Assembly (NCBI RefSeq): GCF_030142045.1 | Contig: NZ_CP126242.1 | Coordinates: 1,364,001-1,428,000, forward strand | Source: Arthrobacter sp. zg-Y919 | GTDB lineage: Bacteria > Actinomycetota > Actinomycetes > Actinomycetales > Micrococcaceae | Direction of reading: 5' to 3' | DNA length: 64,000 nt | Part shown: positions 48,812 through 59,056 of the stretch, one piece after another | Layout: every line of letters begins with the position of its first letter | Position numbering within the stretch: the first letter of the stretch is position 1 | Notes under the pieces: generated by a model | What the model was told of the DNA's origin: nothing | The model's database searches: none | Seen by the model: the letters and a program-made list of their open reading frames with translations, nothing else | Translations under genes and position numbers: made by a program

Positions 48812-50040
48812 CACCCAGCGCACTGCCCCTCGGGGACCCGGCACCCGCCGACGGTCTCCTCCCCGCGCAGGCCGCGGACGGCGCAGCGGAGCGGAACTTC
48901 GGACTCTATGTCCATATTCCGTTCTGCGCCGTCCGCTGCGGCTACTGCGATTTCAACACCTATACCGCCACGGAGCTCGGCGGCGGAGCGGACCAGGCCG
49001 CCTACGGGGGTACGGCGGCACGGGAAGTCGTTTTCGCCGCGGACGCGCTGCGGCGCTCGGGCCTGCCGGAACGCCCAATGGGCACCGTCTTCTTCGGCGG
49101 CGGCACCCCCACGCTGCTCCCGGCTGAGGACCTGGCGCTGATCCTGCGCACCGCCGTCGACCAGTGGGGACTGGCCCCCGGCGCGGAGGTCACCACCGAA
49201 GCGAACCCGGACTCCGTCACTCCGCAGTCCCTGCAGCTGCTTGCCGATGCCGGTTTCACCCGGGTGTCCTTCGGTATGCAGTCCGCTGTGCCGCACGTGC
49301 TGGCGGTGCTCGACCGGACGCATACTCCCTCCCGTGTCCCGCAGGCCGTGCAGTGGGCGCGCGACGCCGGACTGCACGTCAGCGTGGACCTCATCTACGG
49401 GACCCCCGGCGAATCCATGGCCGACTGGCAGCACTCGCTCGAAGAAGCGCTGAGCTACGAGCCGGACCATATCTCGGCCTACGCTCTCATCATCGAGGAA
49501 GGCACGAAGCTGGCTGCCCGGATGCGGCGCGGGGAAGTTCCACCGATCGACGACGACGACCACGCCGACAAGTACCTGCTCGCCGACGAACTGATGTCTG
49601 CCGCGGGACTGTCGTGGTACGAGGTCAGCAACTGGGCACGCACGCCCGCGGACCAGTGCCTGCACAACCTGGCCTACTGGCGCAGTGACGACTGGTGGGG
49701 CATTGGTCCCGGAGCCCATTCCCATGCGGGCGGGGTGCGCTGGTGGAACGCCAAGCATCCGACGGCCTATGCCCAGCGGATCGGGGCGGGGGAGTCACCC
49801 GCCGTCGGGCGCGAAACCCTCGACGCGGATACCCGGTACGTGGAGGATGTGATGCTGCGCGTCCGGCTGGCCGAGGGCCTGGAGCTGTCGCGCCTGAAGG
49901 ACTCCGGGCGGCTCGCCGTCGCGGGTCTGATTGCTGACGGACTGGTGGACCCTCAGGCTGCCTTCACGGGGCGGGTCCTGCTGACCACAAAGGGCCGGCT
50001 GCTGGCCGACGCCGTGGTCCGGCGCCTGCTGCCGGACTAA
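48808..50040 (+). CDS. hemW: Radical SAM heme chaperone HemW
   Basis: This 410-residue protein resembles coproporphyrinogen dehydrogenase but belongs to the HemW chaperone group. The radical SAM cluster motif is FCAVRCGYC (CxxxCxxC) near residue 37, followed by [16 protein letters not shown] near residue 95 and the SFGMQS block are also typical. The HemN-specific extra cysteine is not seen after the CxxC, in line with HemW. It is coupled to lepA by a 4-bp overlap, a widespread arrangement. It acts in the cytoplasm. Confidence 0.93.
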   Translation: MTPSALPLGDPAPADGLLPAQAADGAAERNFGLYVHIPFCAVRCGYCDFNTYTATELGGGADQAAYGGTAAREVVFAADALRRSGLPERPMGTVFFGGGTPTLLPAEDLALILRTAVDQWGLAPGAEVTTEANPDSVTPQSLQLLADAGFTRVSFGMQSAVPHVLAVLDRTHTPSRVPQAVQWARDAGLHVSVDLIYGTPGESMADWQHSLEEALSYEPDHISAYALIIEEGTKLAARMRRGEVPPIDDDDHADKYLLADELMSAAGLSWYEVSNWARTPADQCLHNLAYWRSDDWWGIGPGAHSHAGGVRWWNAKHPTAYAQRIGAGESPAVGRETLDADTRYVEDVMLRVRLAEGLELSRLKDSGRLAVAGLIADGLVDPQAAFTGRVLLTTKGRLLADAVVRRLLPD

Positions 50041-50083
50041 GCTGCCCAACTGGGCTGCCCGGAGGGGCGCCCGGCTGCTTGGC

Positions 50084-50512
50084 CTACTTGATCCGGCGCA
50101 GGTTGAACGGGTAGCGGTAGGGCCGGCCGCGGTTGCACTCGATGCCCGCGATGACGGAGGACACGGCAACGTAGACCCAGATCAGGGCGTTGAGGACGGC
50201 GAAGAATCCACCGACAACGGGGATGAAAGACAGTGCCCAAACCGTCAGGGCAGCAATGCTGGGAGGAAGCGTGAAGTTCAGCGCCTCCTTGGATTCCTGG
50301 GCGGTGAACGGGCCGCGGTCCCGGAACACCAGGTAAATGATCAGGGACGGAACAAAAGCGAGGATGCCGCCGAAGTGCGCCATGGTCGCCCACTGCCGGT
50401 CCTCGGACGCGGTCAGCGGCAGGGCATTTGCCGGAGCCCCCTGGTACACGGGACGGGGAACCCCGCTCCGTTCTTCCGGCCGGGGCTGGTGATTCTGGCG
50501 TGTGTTGGACAC
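50084..50512 (-). CDS. DUF4870-domain membrane protein
   Basis: This 142-residue protein has a proline-rich N-terminus, then ATMAHFGGILAFVPSLIIYL near residue 42 and two further hydrophobic segments, ending with ECNRGRPYRYPFNLRRIK. This pattern matches the DUF4870 (Tic20-like) family of small membrane proteins of unknown function. GTG start with AAAGGA 9 bp upstream. It converges on hemW and lies downstream of the DUF3097 gene. Confidence 0.85.
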   Translation of the reverse strand: MSNTRQNHQPRPEERSGVPRPVYQGAPANALPLTASEDRQWATMAHFGGILAFVPSLIIYLVFRDRGPFTAQESKEALNFTLPPSIAALTVWALSFIPVVGGFFAVLNALIWVYVAVSSVIAGIECNRGRPYRYPFNLRRIK

Positions 50513-50629
50513 GGCGTATATTCCTTTTGGCTCATGGTGACACAGGGTCGGTCCGCTACTACGTATCCCTCAAGGGTACTGGCTTGGCCGCTTTGTCACG
50601 GAACGGCGGCACGCGGAGAGGCGGAGATC

Positions 50630-51478
50630 TCAGGCGGGAACGGTCAGGAAGTCGATGACTTCCTCCACCCGTCCCAGCAGCGACGGTTCCAGATCCGCAT
50701 AGCTGTTCACCTGGCCCAGCAGTTTCTTCCAGCCCAGCGCGACGTCGGTATGGTCCCGGTGCGGCCACCCGAGTCCCTGCAGGATGCCGGTCTTCCAATC
50801 CAGGTGCCGGGGGACTACGGGCCAGGCGCTGCGGCCGATCACGGACGGCTTGATGGCCTGCCAGACATCCACGTACGGGTGGCCGACAATAAGCACGTTG
50901 CCGCGCGCGCCGGGGGAGGTCATAGCCTCGGCGGCAATGCGGGATTCCTTGGATCCCGGCACCAGGTGGTCCACCAGAATTCCCAGCCGGCGGCCCGGCC
51001 CCGGGGCGAACTCGCGGACAGCGGAGTAGAGGTCATCCACGCCGTGGAGGGGCTCGACGACGATTCCCTCGACCCGCAGGTCATCGCCCCAGACCTTTTC
51101 CACCAGCTCGGCGTCGTGCTTGCCCTCCACCCAGATGCGGCTCGCCCGGGCAGTGCGGGCGCGCTGGTTGGCAACGCGTACCGAGCCCGACGCCGTGCGC
51201 GCCGAACCGGTCTTCGCGGCTGCCGGGGCGGCGGCCACCACTTCGACCGGCTCTCCCTCGAGCAGGAAACCAAAGCCGAGCTCGAAGGATTTTGTTTTGC
51301 CGCGCCGGTCTTCGAGCACCATCAGGTGCAGCCCGCCGGATTTCTCGACGCGCACCACTGCACCTACCCAGCCGGTGGCAACATCCTCCACCACGAGGCC
51401 GGGTTCGGCGCCGACTTTACGCAGGGAGGTCCGGGCCGGTGCAGTGATGTCCTGCGGACCCCAGGAAAAGCTGGACAC
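50630..51478 (-). CDS. DUF3097 family protein
   Basis: This 282-residue protein matches the actinobacterial DUF3097 family by RIWVEGKHDAELVEKVWGDDLR near residue 115 (shown here as WVEGKHDAELVEKVWG), LGILVDHLVPGSKES near residue 167 and VGHPYVDVWQAIKPS near residue 200. The EGKHDAE...VDHLVPGSKE pattern resembles TOPRIM-like folds, but that is my inference. It is divergent from hrcA, the position seen in many actinobacteria. GTG start with GAGG 9 bp upstream. No membrane segments. Function unknown. Confidence 0.85.
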   Translation of the reverse strand: MSSFSWGPQDITAPARTSLRKVGAEPGLVVEDVATGWVGAVVRVEKSGGLHLMVLEDRRGKTKSFELGFGFLLEGEPVEVVAAAPAAAKTGSARTASGSVRVANQRARTARASRIWVEGKHDAELVEKVWGDDLRVEGIVVEPLHGVDDLYSAVREFAPGPGRRLGILVDHLVPGSKESRIAAEAMTSPGARGNVLIVGHPYVDVWQAIKPSVIGRSAWPVVPRHLDWKTGILQGLGWPHRDHTDVALGWKKLLGQVNSYADLEPSLLGRVEEVIDFLTVPA

Positions 51479-51567
51479 GGAAGTTGCCTCGCTTACGGAA
51501 CTGGATCGGATGGATAACCGCAGCAGGCCACGGGTTCTCCAATGCTAGCAACGGTGGTGATCCGTAT

Positions 51568-51599
51568 TAGACTTAGCACTTGGACAGTGCGAGTGCTAA
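51568..51599 (+). promoter_or_regulatory. CIRCE element and -10 box before hrcA
   Basis: TTAGCACTT-N9-GAGTGCTAA (51573-51599) matches the CIRCE operator TTAGCACTC-N9-GAGTGCTAA with one substitution. A TAGACT -10 box (51568-51573) touches its 5' end, so bound HrcA would block the promoter. hrcA-dnaJ is therefore autoregulated and heat-inducible. Confidence 0.9.
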
Positions 51600-51612
51600 G
51601 CCGGGTTCCAAG

Positions 51613-51662
51613 TCGATTGCCGAATCGATTGCCGAGTCGATTTGCCAAGCCGATTGCCAAGC
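51613..51662 (+). repeat. Four tandem ~12-bp repeats in the hrcA leader
   Basis: Units TCGATTGCCGAA, TCGATTGCCGAG, TCGATTTGCCAAGC and CGATTGCCAAGC follow directly after the CIRCE element, within the ~145-bp 5' leader of hrcA. No coding frame or terminator is associated with them. Confidence 0.85.
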
Positions 51663-51744
51663 ACCGTCTCCACCGTTTTAGGAGCCTGCCCAGCAGGCCG
51701 GTCAGCACCACGATCAATCCGCCGATCAACAGGGAGGGAAAACC

Positions 51745-52758
51745 ATGAGTGAGCCACGCAGACTCGAGGTCCTCCGCGCCATTGTTGAGGACTACGTCCA
51801 TTCGCGTGAGCCCGTGGGCTCCAAGGCACTGGTGGAACGCCACCATTTGGGGGTTTCCTCCGCGACGATCCGCAATGACATGGCCGCCCTGGAGGAAGAG
51901 GGGCTCATTACCGCTCCGCATACTTCCGCCGGCCGGATCCCCACCGACAAGGGCTACCGCCTTTTCGTTGACCGCATCTCCGACGTCAAGCCCCTCTCTG
52001 CCCCCGAGCGCCGGGCCATCCAGTCCCTGCTGGAAGAGGCGGACGACCTCGATGACGTGATGGACCGCACGGTCCGCCTGCTGTCCCAGCTGACCAACCA
52101 GGTGGCCGTGGTGCAGTATCCGCACCTGGGCAATGCCAAGGTGCGCCACATTGAATTTGTCCTGCTGGCACCGGCGCAGGTGCTGGTTGTCCTGATCTCG
52201 ACCACAGGGCGGGTGGAACAGCGGGTGATGACGGTTCCCCAGCCGGTGACCGAACCGGACCTGATGGACCTGCGCCACCATTTCCTTTCCGCGCTGGCAG
52301 GCAAACCCCTGAGCAGCATCACCAGCCAGCTGGCCAACGCCCTGGCCACCGTGCCGGCCGACCGCAGGCGCGTGGGAAACTCCCTGGGGCACTGCCTGGA
52401 GCAGCTTGCGGGCATCAACCGCGAGGACCGCATGGTGATGGCAGGGACCGCCAACCTGGCCCGCTCCACTGTAGACTTCCCGCTGACGATCGGTCCGGTG
52501 CTGGAAGCGCTCGAGGAACAAGTGGTGATGCTGCGGCTGCTGTCCGAGATGGAGCAGGATGCCCGCGGTGTCGCCGTTCGGATCGGACGGGAGAATCCGC
52601 ACGGCGGGCTGTCGGAAGCCTCGGTGGTGGCAACCGGCTACGGTCCGGATGCCACGGCGAAGGTCGGCATCCTCGGCCCCACCCGCATGGACTATCCCAC
52701 CACCATGGCCGCAGTGCGTGCCGTGGCGCGGTACCTGTCCCGGATACTGAACAACTAG
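51745..52758 (+). CDS. hrcA: Heat-inducible transcription repressor HrcA
   Basis: This 337-residue repressor binds CIRCE operators of chaperone genes. The N-terminal winged helix contains [25 protein letters not shown] (residues about 21-45) and [22 protein letters not shown]. The middle and C-terminal parts, with [10 protein letters not shown] and the IGRENP segment near residue 275, match the family. AGGGAGGG lies 6 bp before the ATG. dnaJ follows 105 bp downstream. Confidence 0.96.
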   Translation: MSEPRRLEVLRAIVEDYVHSREPVGSKALVERHHLGVSSATIRNDMAALEEEGLITAPHTSAGRIPTDKGYRLFVDRISDVKPLSAPERRAIQSLLEEADDLDDVMDRTVRLLSQLTNQVAVVQYPHLGNAKVRHIEFVLLAPAQVLVVLISTTGRVEQRVMTVPQPVTEPDLMDLRHHFLSALAGKPLSSITSQLANALATVPADRRRVGNSLGHCLEQLAGINREDRMVMAGTANLARSTVDFPLTIGPVLEALEEQVVMLRLLSEMEQDARGVAVRIGRENPHGGLSEASVVATGYGPDATAKVGILGPTRMDYPTTMAAVRAVARYLSRILNN

Positions 52759-52863
52759 CCCGGTCCCCAGCAGTTACGGACCTCCCCGCCGGGCAACCTG
52801 CGGGATTCCCAACTCCGCCTTCAAACGCTGAAGGTACGCAATACAGGAAAGCGATGTGCACGA

Positions 52864-54006
52864 GTGAGCGATCACTACCAGGTTCTGGGTGTCGGACGAG
52901 ACGCCACCGGTGAAGAAATCAAGAAGGCGTACCGGAAGCTTGCCCGCAAGCTGCACCCCGACGTCAACAACGCCCCGGGCGCCTCGGATGAGTTCAAAGC
53001 CGTAACGCACGCCTACGAGGTTCTCTCCGATCCGGAAAAGCGGCGGATCTACGACACCACCGGTAACGAGAACGGCAACGACAACGGCTTTGGCGGCGGC
53101 GGGGGCTTCGGTGCCCAGGGCTTCGGCTTCCAGGACATCTTCGATACGTTCTTCGGCGGCGCCGCTCCGGGCGGCGGGCGTGGACCGGCATCGCGCAGCC
53201 GCCGTGGCCAGGATGCGCTCATCAATGTCCGCATCGACCTCAAGGACGCCGTCTTCGGCGTCAACAAGAAGATCGACGTCGACACCGCAGTGGTGTGCCC
53301 CACCTGCGACGGTTCCTGCTGCCAGCCCGGCACCTCGCCGCGCACCTGCGACATCTGCCACGGCACCGGCCAGGTCCAGCGGGCCGTGCGCTCCATCCTG
53401 GGCCAGGTCATGACCTCCGCACCCTGCGGAACCTGCAACGGTTTCGGCACCGTCATCCCCGATCCCTGCCACGAATGTTCCGGTGAAGGCCGCGTCCGCA
53501 ACCGCCGCACCCTCACCATCAAGGTTCCCGCGGGCGTCGCCACCGGGACCCGGATCCAGCTCGGGGGACAGGGTGAAGCCGGCCTCGCCGGCGGTCCCGC
53601 CGGTGACCTTTACGTGGAGATCAGGGTCAATAACGACCCGACGTTCCTGCGCGAAGGCGATGACCTGCACGCCACGCTGACCGTGCCCATGACCGCGGCG
53701 GCCCTTGGCACCACCGTGACCCTGGAAACGTTCGACGGCGAACGAGACATCACGGTCAAGCCCGGCACCCAGTCCGGCGAGGTATCCGTGCTCAACGACC
53801 TGGGCGTCACGCACCTGCGCGGCCACGGCCGTGGAGACCTGCGCGTCCACCTGCACGTGGAGACCCCGCAGAAGCTGGACGCCGAACAGGAGGAGCTGCT
53901 GCGCAAGCTGGCCAAGCTGCGGGGCGAGGAGTACAGCGAGGGGCGGCTCAACAGCTCCGGTACCGGCGTCTTCGCGAAGCTGCGGGACCGGCTGGGCAAC
54001 CTCTGA
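52864..54006 (+). CDS. dnaJ: Chaperone DnaJ (type I)
   Basis: This 380-residue co-chaperone stimulates DnaK. The J domain has HPD at residues 31-33. A Gly/Phe region spans about residues 72-110. The zinc domain has four repeats: [24 protein letters not shown] and CHECSGEG; the first lacks the final Gly of CxxCxGxG. The C-terminal substrate domain has DLYVEIRV and [11 protein letters not shown]. It is the hrcA-linked copy usual in actinobacteria, which often have a second dnaJ next to dnaK. GTG start; the ribosome site (AGGAAAG) is rather distant. Confidence 0.95.
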   Translation: MSDHYQVLGVGRDATGEEIKKAYRKLARKLHPDVNNAPGASDEFKAVTHAYEVLSDPEKRRIYDTTGNENGNDNGFGGGGGFGAQGFGFQDIFDTFFGGAAPGGGRGPASRSRRGQDALINVRIDLKDAVFGVNKKIDVDTAVVCPTCDGSCCQPGTSPRTCDICHGTGQVQRAVRSILGQVMTSAPCGTCNGFGTVIPDPCHECSGEGRVRNRRTLTIKVPAGVATGTRIQLGGQGEAGLAGGPAGDLYVEIRVNNDPTFLREGDDLHATLTVPMTAAALGTTVTLETFDGERDITVKPGTQSGEVSVLNDLGVTHLRGHGRGDLRVHLHVETPQKLDAEQEELLRKLAKLRGEEYSEGRLNSSGTGVFAKLRDRLGNL

Positions 54007-54007
54007 G

Positions 54008-54799
54008 ATGACCAACCCCATCTTCTTCGGTGACCCGGTTCAGGTGGCTGCCGCCGGGCCCGGAGATGTTTTCCGACTGGAAGGTCCGGAAGCCCGGCAC
54101 GCTGTGTCGGTCAAACGGCTCGGCATCGGTGAGGACGTGGACGTGGTTGACGGTGCCGGCCGCCGGCTGACCGGCACCGTGACGGATACCGGTGCCTCCG
54201 TGCTGGAACTGCGGGTGGCGGCGGTCCTCGAGGAACCGGCGCCGTCCGAACGGTTTCTCCTGGTTCAGGCCCTGGCCAAGGGGGACCGCGACGAGCAGGC
54301 AGTGGAAGCGGCCACCGAGCTGGGCGTGGATACGGTGATCCCGTGGCAGTCGGACCGCAGCATCGTCCGCTGGCGCGCCGAGAAGGCGGCAAAGGGGCAG
54401 GCGAAGTGGCAGGCGCTGACCACTGCCGCCGCCAAGCAGTCGCGGCGTTCCCGTATCCCCGGGGTCGAGCCGGTGCTGGACAGCAGGCAACTGGTGGACC
54501 GCCTCCAGGGCATCGACCTGGTCCTCGTCCTGCATGAGGAAGCCGACGCACCCCTGGCCGGGGCGCTAAGCGAAATGACCGGCCGCCGTGCCGACCCCGC
54601 AGCCGATCCCGCAGACGGGACTGCGCCGGTGTCGATTGCCGTTGTGGTGGGTCCCGAAGGCGGCATCAGCCCCGCGGAGCTGGACGCGATGCGCAGTGCC
54701 GGTGCCGTGGCGGTGAGGCTGGGACCGCATGTGCTGCGCTCTTCGACTGCCGGTCCCGCCGCGCTGGCGCTGCTGAACCAGCTGCTCGGGCGCTGGTAG
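54008..54799 (+). CDS. rsmE: 16S rRNA m3U1498 methyltransferase RsmE
   Basis: This 263-residue SPOUT methyltransferase acts on U1498 of 16S rRNA. It has the PUA-like N-terminal EARHAVSVKRLGIGEDV, the QALAKGDRDEQAVEAATELGV block near residue 89, and the knot motifs VVGPEGGISPAEL near residue 213 and LGPHVLRSSTAGPAAL near residue 239. The ATG is one base after the dnaJ stop; the open frame upstream lies inside dnaJ. The dnaJ-rsmE order is widespread. Confidence 0.94.
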   Translation: MTNPIFFGDPVQVAAAGPGDVFRLEGPEARHAVSVKRLGIGEDVDVVDGAGRRLTGTVTDTGASVLELRVAAVLEEPAPSERFLLVQALAKGDRDEQAVEAATELGVDTVIPWQSDRSIVRWRAEKAAKGQAKWQALTTAAAKQSRRSRIPGVEPVLDSRQLVDRLQGIDLVLVLHEEADAPLAGALSEMTGRRADPAADPADGTAPVSIAVVVGPEGGISPAELDAMRSAGAVAVRLGPHVLRSSTAGPAALALLNQLLGRW

Positions 54800-54838
54800 G
54801 AGACACCGGCAGGCCGCGGGAACCGGGAGGGACCGGGG

Positions 54839-55810
54839 TTAGTCTTCCGGTGCCTCTGCGGGCAGGTCGACCTTGATGCGCTTGGAATCGCCTGCCGCCT
54901 CCTGGCCGTCGTAATACACCCGGAGGTTGTACTCACCGGGCGCCAGTTCAGCGGTGAAGCTGAATTCGCCGGTCTCGCCCTGCGCCTGTGCCAATTCCAC
55001 CTGGCCCGAGGCCGCGGCGGCTGTGGACGGCCGCCCGTCCACGATGGGCTCGGCGCGCCAGCGCAGGCCGGCCGGCTGGGCGACTGCCGTGCCGCTCACC
55101 GTGAGGTCGCTGTTGCGCTCGTCGGATTCCTGCGGATCGATCACCCAGATCGGTGCGACCAGGGAGGGGTCCCGGCTGAGCGGTTTGTCGAGCGGCACGT
55201 GGCCGAATGCACGGTATCCCTCTTTTCCGTCCACGAGGATCACCACGCTGCTGACCTGTCCCACGGTGGTCAAGGCGGCGTTTGCTGCGGCAGCGGTGGC
55301 GGTGTACACCAGCTGCTGGACCGCACGGTAGGCCATGCCCGAGTCAAGGGAGCCCTTGAAAGCATCCGAGGAGATGTCCACGGTAATGACGTTCTTGCTG
55401 GAAATCGATGCGGTGACGCTCTCCGCTGCATGCCAGGGCGAGAAATAGTCCTTGTCCAGCGGCGTCTGGGCGGTCATGGCCTGGACGGCTTCGCCGATGG
55501 GGTCCCCGGCGTTGCTGGAGTGAAGGAACTCACGGTAAAGACTGACCGTTGAGTCGTTCAGTCCAAGCCAATACACCGGCATGAGCGTTGGTCCGGAGCT
55601 TGCCTCGGCCGGGGAAGGGACCGCCATCGGCGCTGCGGCGGAGGCGGCAGCGGCGTCGTAGTTGGAGGGCATGGTGATGGTGGGATTCTCCGCCAGGACA
55701 CCGCACCCCCCCAGTCCGAGGGCGGATGCGGCCACGAGGGAGGCGGCCAGTAAACGTTTGCTGCGGAGCCCTTGAAGGGAGGACATTCCGCGGTTGGCTG
55801 GGGCGTCCAT
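54839..55810 (-). CDS. GerMN-domain lipoprotein
   Basis: This 323-residue protein is predicted to be exported and lipid-anchored: a basic start (SKRLL), a hydrophobic core and the lipobox LGLGGC with cysteine at residue 36. A GerMN-like domain spans about residues 75-200 (VYWLGLNDSTVSLYREF, then AMTAQTPLDKDYFSPWH) and a C-terminal beta-rich domain (about 215-320) resembles Gmad2. In non-sporulating actinobacteria such lipoproteins are of unknown role in the cell envelope. The ATG at 55810 has AAGGA upstream, supporting the longer N-terminus. Confidence 0.85.
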   Translation of the reverse strand: MDAPANRGMSSLQGLRSKRLLAASLVAASALGLGGCGVLAENPTITMPSNYDAAAASAAAPMAVPSPAEASSGPTLMPVYWLGLNDSTVSLYREFLHSSNAGDPIGEAVQAMTAQTPLDKDYFSPWHAAESVTASISSKNVITVDISSDAFKGSLDSGMAYRAVQQLVYTATAAAANAALTTVGQVSSVVILVDGKEGYRAFGHVPLDKPLSRDPSLVAPIWVIDPQESDERNSDLTVSGTAVAQPAGLRWRAEPIVDGRPSTAAAASGQVELAQAQGETGEFSFTAELAPGEYNLRVYYDGQEAAGDSKRIKVDLPAEAPED

Positions 55811-56166
55811 CTATCCTTCCGGGGCGTCGTGAAAAAGGTACGTGTTCAACCTTTGCACAGGTAGTCGGGGCTACCCGTGCAGGTAAGCGGCCCGTGCCCG
55901 GACTGAAACACGATTGAGACACCACCGTTGCGGACCCGAGATAAATCGGTTGCCGCACCGCGCGCCGGTGAGTGCATCAAGTAAGATTTAGGTGTCGGGC
56001 GGGAGTGCGTCCATGCGGGACGTGTGTACGCCGCGAAGGAAATAAACATCTCGGCCGGGGCGTTTGCCTTGGCGGGAGAGGTAACCGGGCTCCAACCGGG
56101 TTTCACCGCCCGATGCGGAAACAAGACTCTATAAGGGGCGATGAAAGGCCTGAAAAGGCCGTCTAT
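55811..56166 (+). promoter_or_regulatory. Divergent intergenic region with structured phoH leader
   Basis: A TAAGAT -10-like box at 55981-55986 would give a 5' leader of about 170 nt before phoH. The leader holds inverted repeats, including CGTCC-ATGCG-GGACG, CCGGG-CTCCAA-CCGGG-type direct/inverted repeats near 56087-56103 and GGCC-TGAAAA-GGCC ending 10 bp before the start codon. It matches no riboswitch class I could identify by eye. Confidence 0.35.
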
Positions 56167-57252
56167 ATGACCGAATCTTCAATGGAAATCGGCACCATAC
56201 GGCTGGATAACCAGACCATAGTCTTTGACTCCACCGAACATATGGTCCAGTCGCTGGGTGCGAATGACGAGGCACTCAGGATCATTGAGACGGCCAATCC
56301 CGAGGTGACCCTGATGGTGCGCGGGAACGAGCTCTCAGTCTCCGGTCCCGCCGCCGAGGTGGAGCAGACCGTGCGCCTGATCAATGAAGTCCGCGTGCTT
56401 GCGCGCAACCAGACCCGGGTGACGCCGCAGGTCCTCGAGCAGCTGATCAGCATGCTCCGGGACCAGAGCACCCACCGCCCCTCGGACGTCCTGACCCAGA
56501 ACATCCTTTCCACGCGCGGAAAGACCATCCGGCCCAAGACCCTGAACCAGAAGAACTACGTGGATGCGATCGACCGCAACACAGTGGTCTTCGGCATCGG
56601 TCCCGCGGGTACCGGAAAGACCTACCTGGCCATGGCCAAGGCCGTCCAGGCACTGCAGCAAAAAGAAGTGAACCGGATTATCCTGACCCGTCCGGCTGTC
56701 GAGGCGGGGGAGCGGCTTGGCTTCCTCCCGGGCACGCTGAGCGACAAGATCGACCCGTATCTGCGTCCGCTCTACGATGCCCTCCACGACATGATGGATC
56801 CCGAATCCATTCCGCGCCTGATGGCAGCCGGCACCATTGAAGTGGCCCCGCTGGCGTATATGCGCGGCCGGACCCTAAACGATGCCTTCATCATCCTGGA
56901 CGAAGCCCAGAACACGACGCCGGAACAAATGAAGATGTTCCTCACCCGGCTCGGCTTCGGTTCCAAGATGGTGGTGACAGGCGACGTCACCCAGGTGGAC
57001 CTGCCCGGCGGCACCGCGTCAGGCCTGCGGATCGTGCACGACATCCTGGGCGGCATTGAGGATGTCGCGTTCTCCGAGCTGCAGGCCGTGGATGTTGTAC
57101 GGCACCGCCTGGTCAGCAACATTGTCACCGCCTACAGCGAGTGGGACGAATCCCGGCGGCGCAGCGCAGCAGACGGCGGCCGGAACGACGGCGGCCGGTT
57201 CAATGGCAGCGGCCGCGCCAATGCAGGACACAACCGGGAGGGACGCGCATGA
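56167..57252 (+). CDS. PhoH-family ATPase
   Basis: This 361-residue protein has a KH-like N-terminus and a PhoH ATPase domain: Walker [15 protein letters not shown] near residue 142, Walker [12 protein letters not shown] near residue 237, and [12 protein letters not shown] near residue 262. The family is linked to RNA metabolism and is almost always next to ybeY. The ATG at 56167 is chosen; the frame is open to 55972, but the added part is Cys/Arg-rich and unlike the family. The C-terminal 35 residues are Gly/Asn/Arg-rich. It overlaps ybeY by 4 bp. Confidence 0.93.
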   Translation: MTESSMEIGTIRLDNQTIVFDSTEHMVQSLGANDEALRIIETANPEVTLMVRGNELSVSGPAAEVEQTVRLINEVRVLARNQTRVTPQVLEQLISMLRDQSTHRPSDVLTQNILSTRGKTIRPKTLNQKNYVDAIDRNTVVFGIGPAGTGKTYLAMAKAVQALQQKEVNRIILTRPAVEAGERLGFLPGTLSDKIDPYLRPLYDALHDMMDPESIPRLMAAGTIEVAPLAYMRGRTLNDAFIILDEAQNTTPEQMKMFLTRLGFGSKMVVTGDVTQVDLPGGTASGLRIVHDILGGIEDVAFSELQAVDVVRHRLVSNIVTAYSEWDESRRRSAADGGRNDGGRFNGSGRANAGHNREGRA

Positions 57253-57725
57253 GCATCGAAGTGAACAACGAGTCCAGCGCACCCGACGTCAACGAAGAAG
57301 AACTGGCCAGGCTTGGCCGGTACCTGCTGGACAGCCTCTACGTGCACCCCGAAGCGGACCTGTCCATCATCCTCGTCGATGAGGACGCCATCGAGAAGCT
57401 GCATATCGAGTGGATGGACCTGCCCGGTCCCACCGATGTGCTCTCCTTTCCGATGGACGAACTCCGTCCCGGCACGGCCGGACGCATTACGCCCGCCGGT
57501 GTCCTGGGCGACATCGTGCTGTGCCCGCAGGTTGCGGCACGCCAGGCACGGGAGGCCGGCCACGGAACGGACGAGGAGCTGCTGCTCCTGACCACCCACG
57601 GCGTCCTGCACCTGCTGGGTTATGACCACGCCGAGCCGGAAGAGGAAAAGGAGATGTTCGGCCTCCAGCGCCGCCTCCTGTCCGCCTACCTCGGCAAACA
57701 GGCGCCCAAGGAGACCCGAAGTTGA
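57249..57725 (+). CDS. ybeY: Endoribonuclease YbeY
   Basis: This 158-residue metalloprotein acts in 16S rRNA 3' end maturation and ribosome quality control. The zinc motif [11 protein letters not shown] (HGxLHLxGYDH) lies near residue 118, and [12 protein letters not shown] near residue 60 is the other signature. The ATG overlaps the phoH stop (ATGA), and the stop overlaps the TTG start of the next gene (TTGA), so the four genes phoH to era form one operon. Confidence 0.95.
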   Translation: MSIEVNNESSAPDVNEEELARLGRYLLDSLYVHPEADLSIILVDEDAIEKLHIEWMDLPGPTDVLSFPMDELRPGTAGRITPAGVLGDIVLCPQVAARQAREAGHGTDEELLLLTTHGVLHLLGYDHAEPEEEKEMFGLQRRLLSAYLGKQAPKETRS

Positions 57726-59056
57726 GTATTGGCGTCCTCATCGTCATGGCCATGGTGTTCATGGTCCTGGCGGGCCTGCTGACAGCCGCCGAGTCAGCGT
57801 ACGGCTACCTGCCGCGGCAGGACGCCGAAGCTCTGCTCCACGGGAAGGCAGGGGCACCGCTCCGCCGCATCCTGGCGCATCCGGTGGCACATATGCACGC
57901 GCTGCGTTTCTGGCGGGTGTGGTTTGAAATGGCCATGGCCGTGTCCGTGGCCACGCTGTTCCAGCTCGTGGTGGACAACATCTGGCTGGCCGGACTGCTG
58001 GCCACGGTGACCATGGCCGGCGTCGGCTTTGTGCTCGTTGGTGTCTCGCCCCGGCAGATCGGGCGCAAGCACGTCACCGCCGTCGTTGTCCTGACAGCCG
58101 GGCTGGTCCGCGTGCTGCGGGCCGTCCTGGGGCCGATCCCCGGCTGGCTGGTCCGGCTGGGTTCGGCCGTTGCCCCGGGCACCCAGGGACCCGACGCAGC
58201 GTTCTTCACGGAAGAGGAATTCCGTGAACTGCTGGACCGCGCCTCCGACGCGGACATGATCGAGGACACCGAGGCGGAACTGATCCACTCTGTCTTCGAA
58301 CTCGGCGATACCAAGGTCCGGTCCGTCATGGTCCCGCGCACCGACATGGTGTGCATCGAAGCCGGCAGCACGCTGCGCCAGGCCATGTCGCTGTTCCTGC
58401 GCTCGGGCTACTCCCGCGTCCCCGTCATCGAAGACAGTGCGGACCACCTCGTGGGAATCCTCTACCTCAAGGACGTCGCGGCGCAGATGCACAGCGACCC
58501 CGAGCGCGCCTCGGTGCAGAAGGTGGAGGACTACGCCCGCAGTGTCCGCTACGTGCCGGAGTCCAAGGCCGTCAGCGAGCTGCTGCAGGAGCTGCAGCGC
58601 GAGTCCACCCATGTTGCCATCGTCATTGACGAATACGGCGGAACGGCCGGATTGGTTACGCTTGAGGACCTGATCGAGGAGATCGTCGGCGAAATCGTTG
58701 ACGAGTACGACTCGGAGCGCCCCGAGATCGAAGGCCTCGGCGACGGCCGCTACCGCGTCAGTTCCAAAACCGGCATCGACGACCTCGGTGAGCTGTTCGA
58801 CGTCGAACTGGAGGATGATGAAGTGGACACGGTGGGCGGCCTCCTGGCCAAGGCCCTGGGCCGCGTCCCGATTGTCGGCAGCGAGGTAGTGGTCGAAGGC
58901 ATTGCCCTGCACGCCGAACGGCTGGAGGGCCGGCGCAACCGGGTCTCGCACGTACTGGCCTGGAACACCGCAGCAGATAACGAAGAATCCAGCGACGACG
59001 GCAGGAACCCTGCCCCGCGCACCCGCTCTACAGAATTGGTACCCCGTAATGACTGA
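57722..59056 (+). CDS. CNNM/CorC-type membrane protein with paired CBS domains
   Basis: This 444-residue protein has a DUF21-like N-terminal membrane region (segments near residues 4-22, 62-80, 84-104 and 114-134), a CBS pair (about 205-330, with [13 protein letters not shown] and [25 protein letters not shown], quoted here as [20 protein letters not shown]) and a CorC/HlyC FAD-like C-terminal domain (345-425). Such proteins are annotated as hemolysins but are thought to act in magnesium or cobalt efflux; cytolysin activity is not implied. TTG start overlaps the ybeY stop. It overlaps era by 8 bp. Confidence 0.92.
   Translation: MSIGVLIVMAMVFMVLAGLLTAAESAYGYLPRQDAEALLHGKAGAPLRRILAHPVAHMHALRFWRVWFEMAMAVSVATLFQLVVDNIWLAGLLATVTMAGVGFVLVGVSPRQIGRKHVTAVVVLTAGLVRVLRAVLGPIPGWLVRLGSAVAPGTQGPDAAFFTEEEFRELLDRASDADMIEDTEAELIHSVFELGDTKVRSVMVPRTDMVCIEAGSTLRQAMSLFLRSGYSRVPVIEDSADHLVGILYLKDVAAQMHSDPERASVQKVEDYARSVRYVPESKAVSELLQELQRESTHVAIVIDEYGGTAGLVTLEDLIEEIVGEIVDEYDSERPEIEGLGDGRYRVSSKTGIDDLGELFDVELEDDEVDTVGGLLAKALGRVPIVGSEVVVEGIALHAERLEGRRNRVSHVLAWNTAADNEESSDDGRNPAPRTRSTELVPRND

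Noticed and set aside
57722..59056. Hemolysin
   Set aside because: The name often given to this CBS-domain family is historical; the domains fit a CNNM/CorC metal-transport protein.
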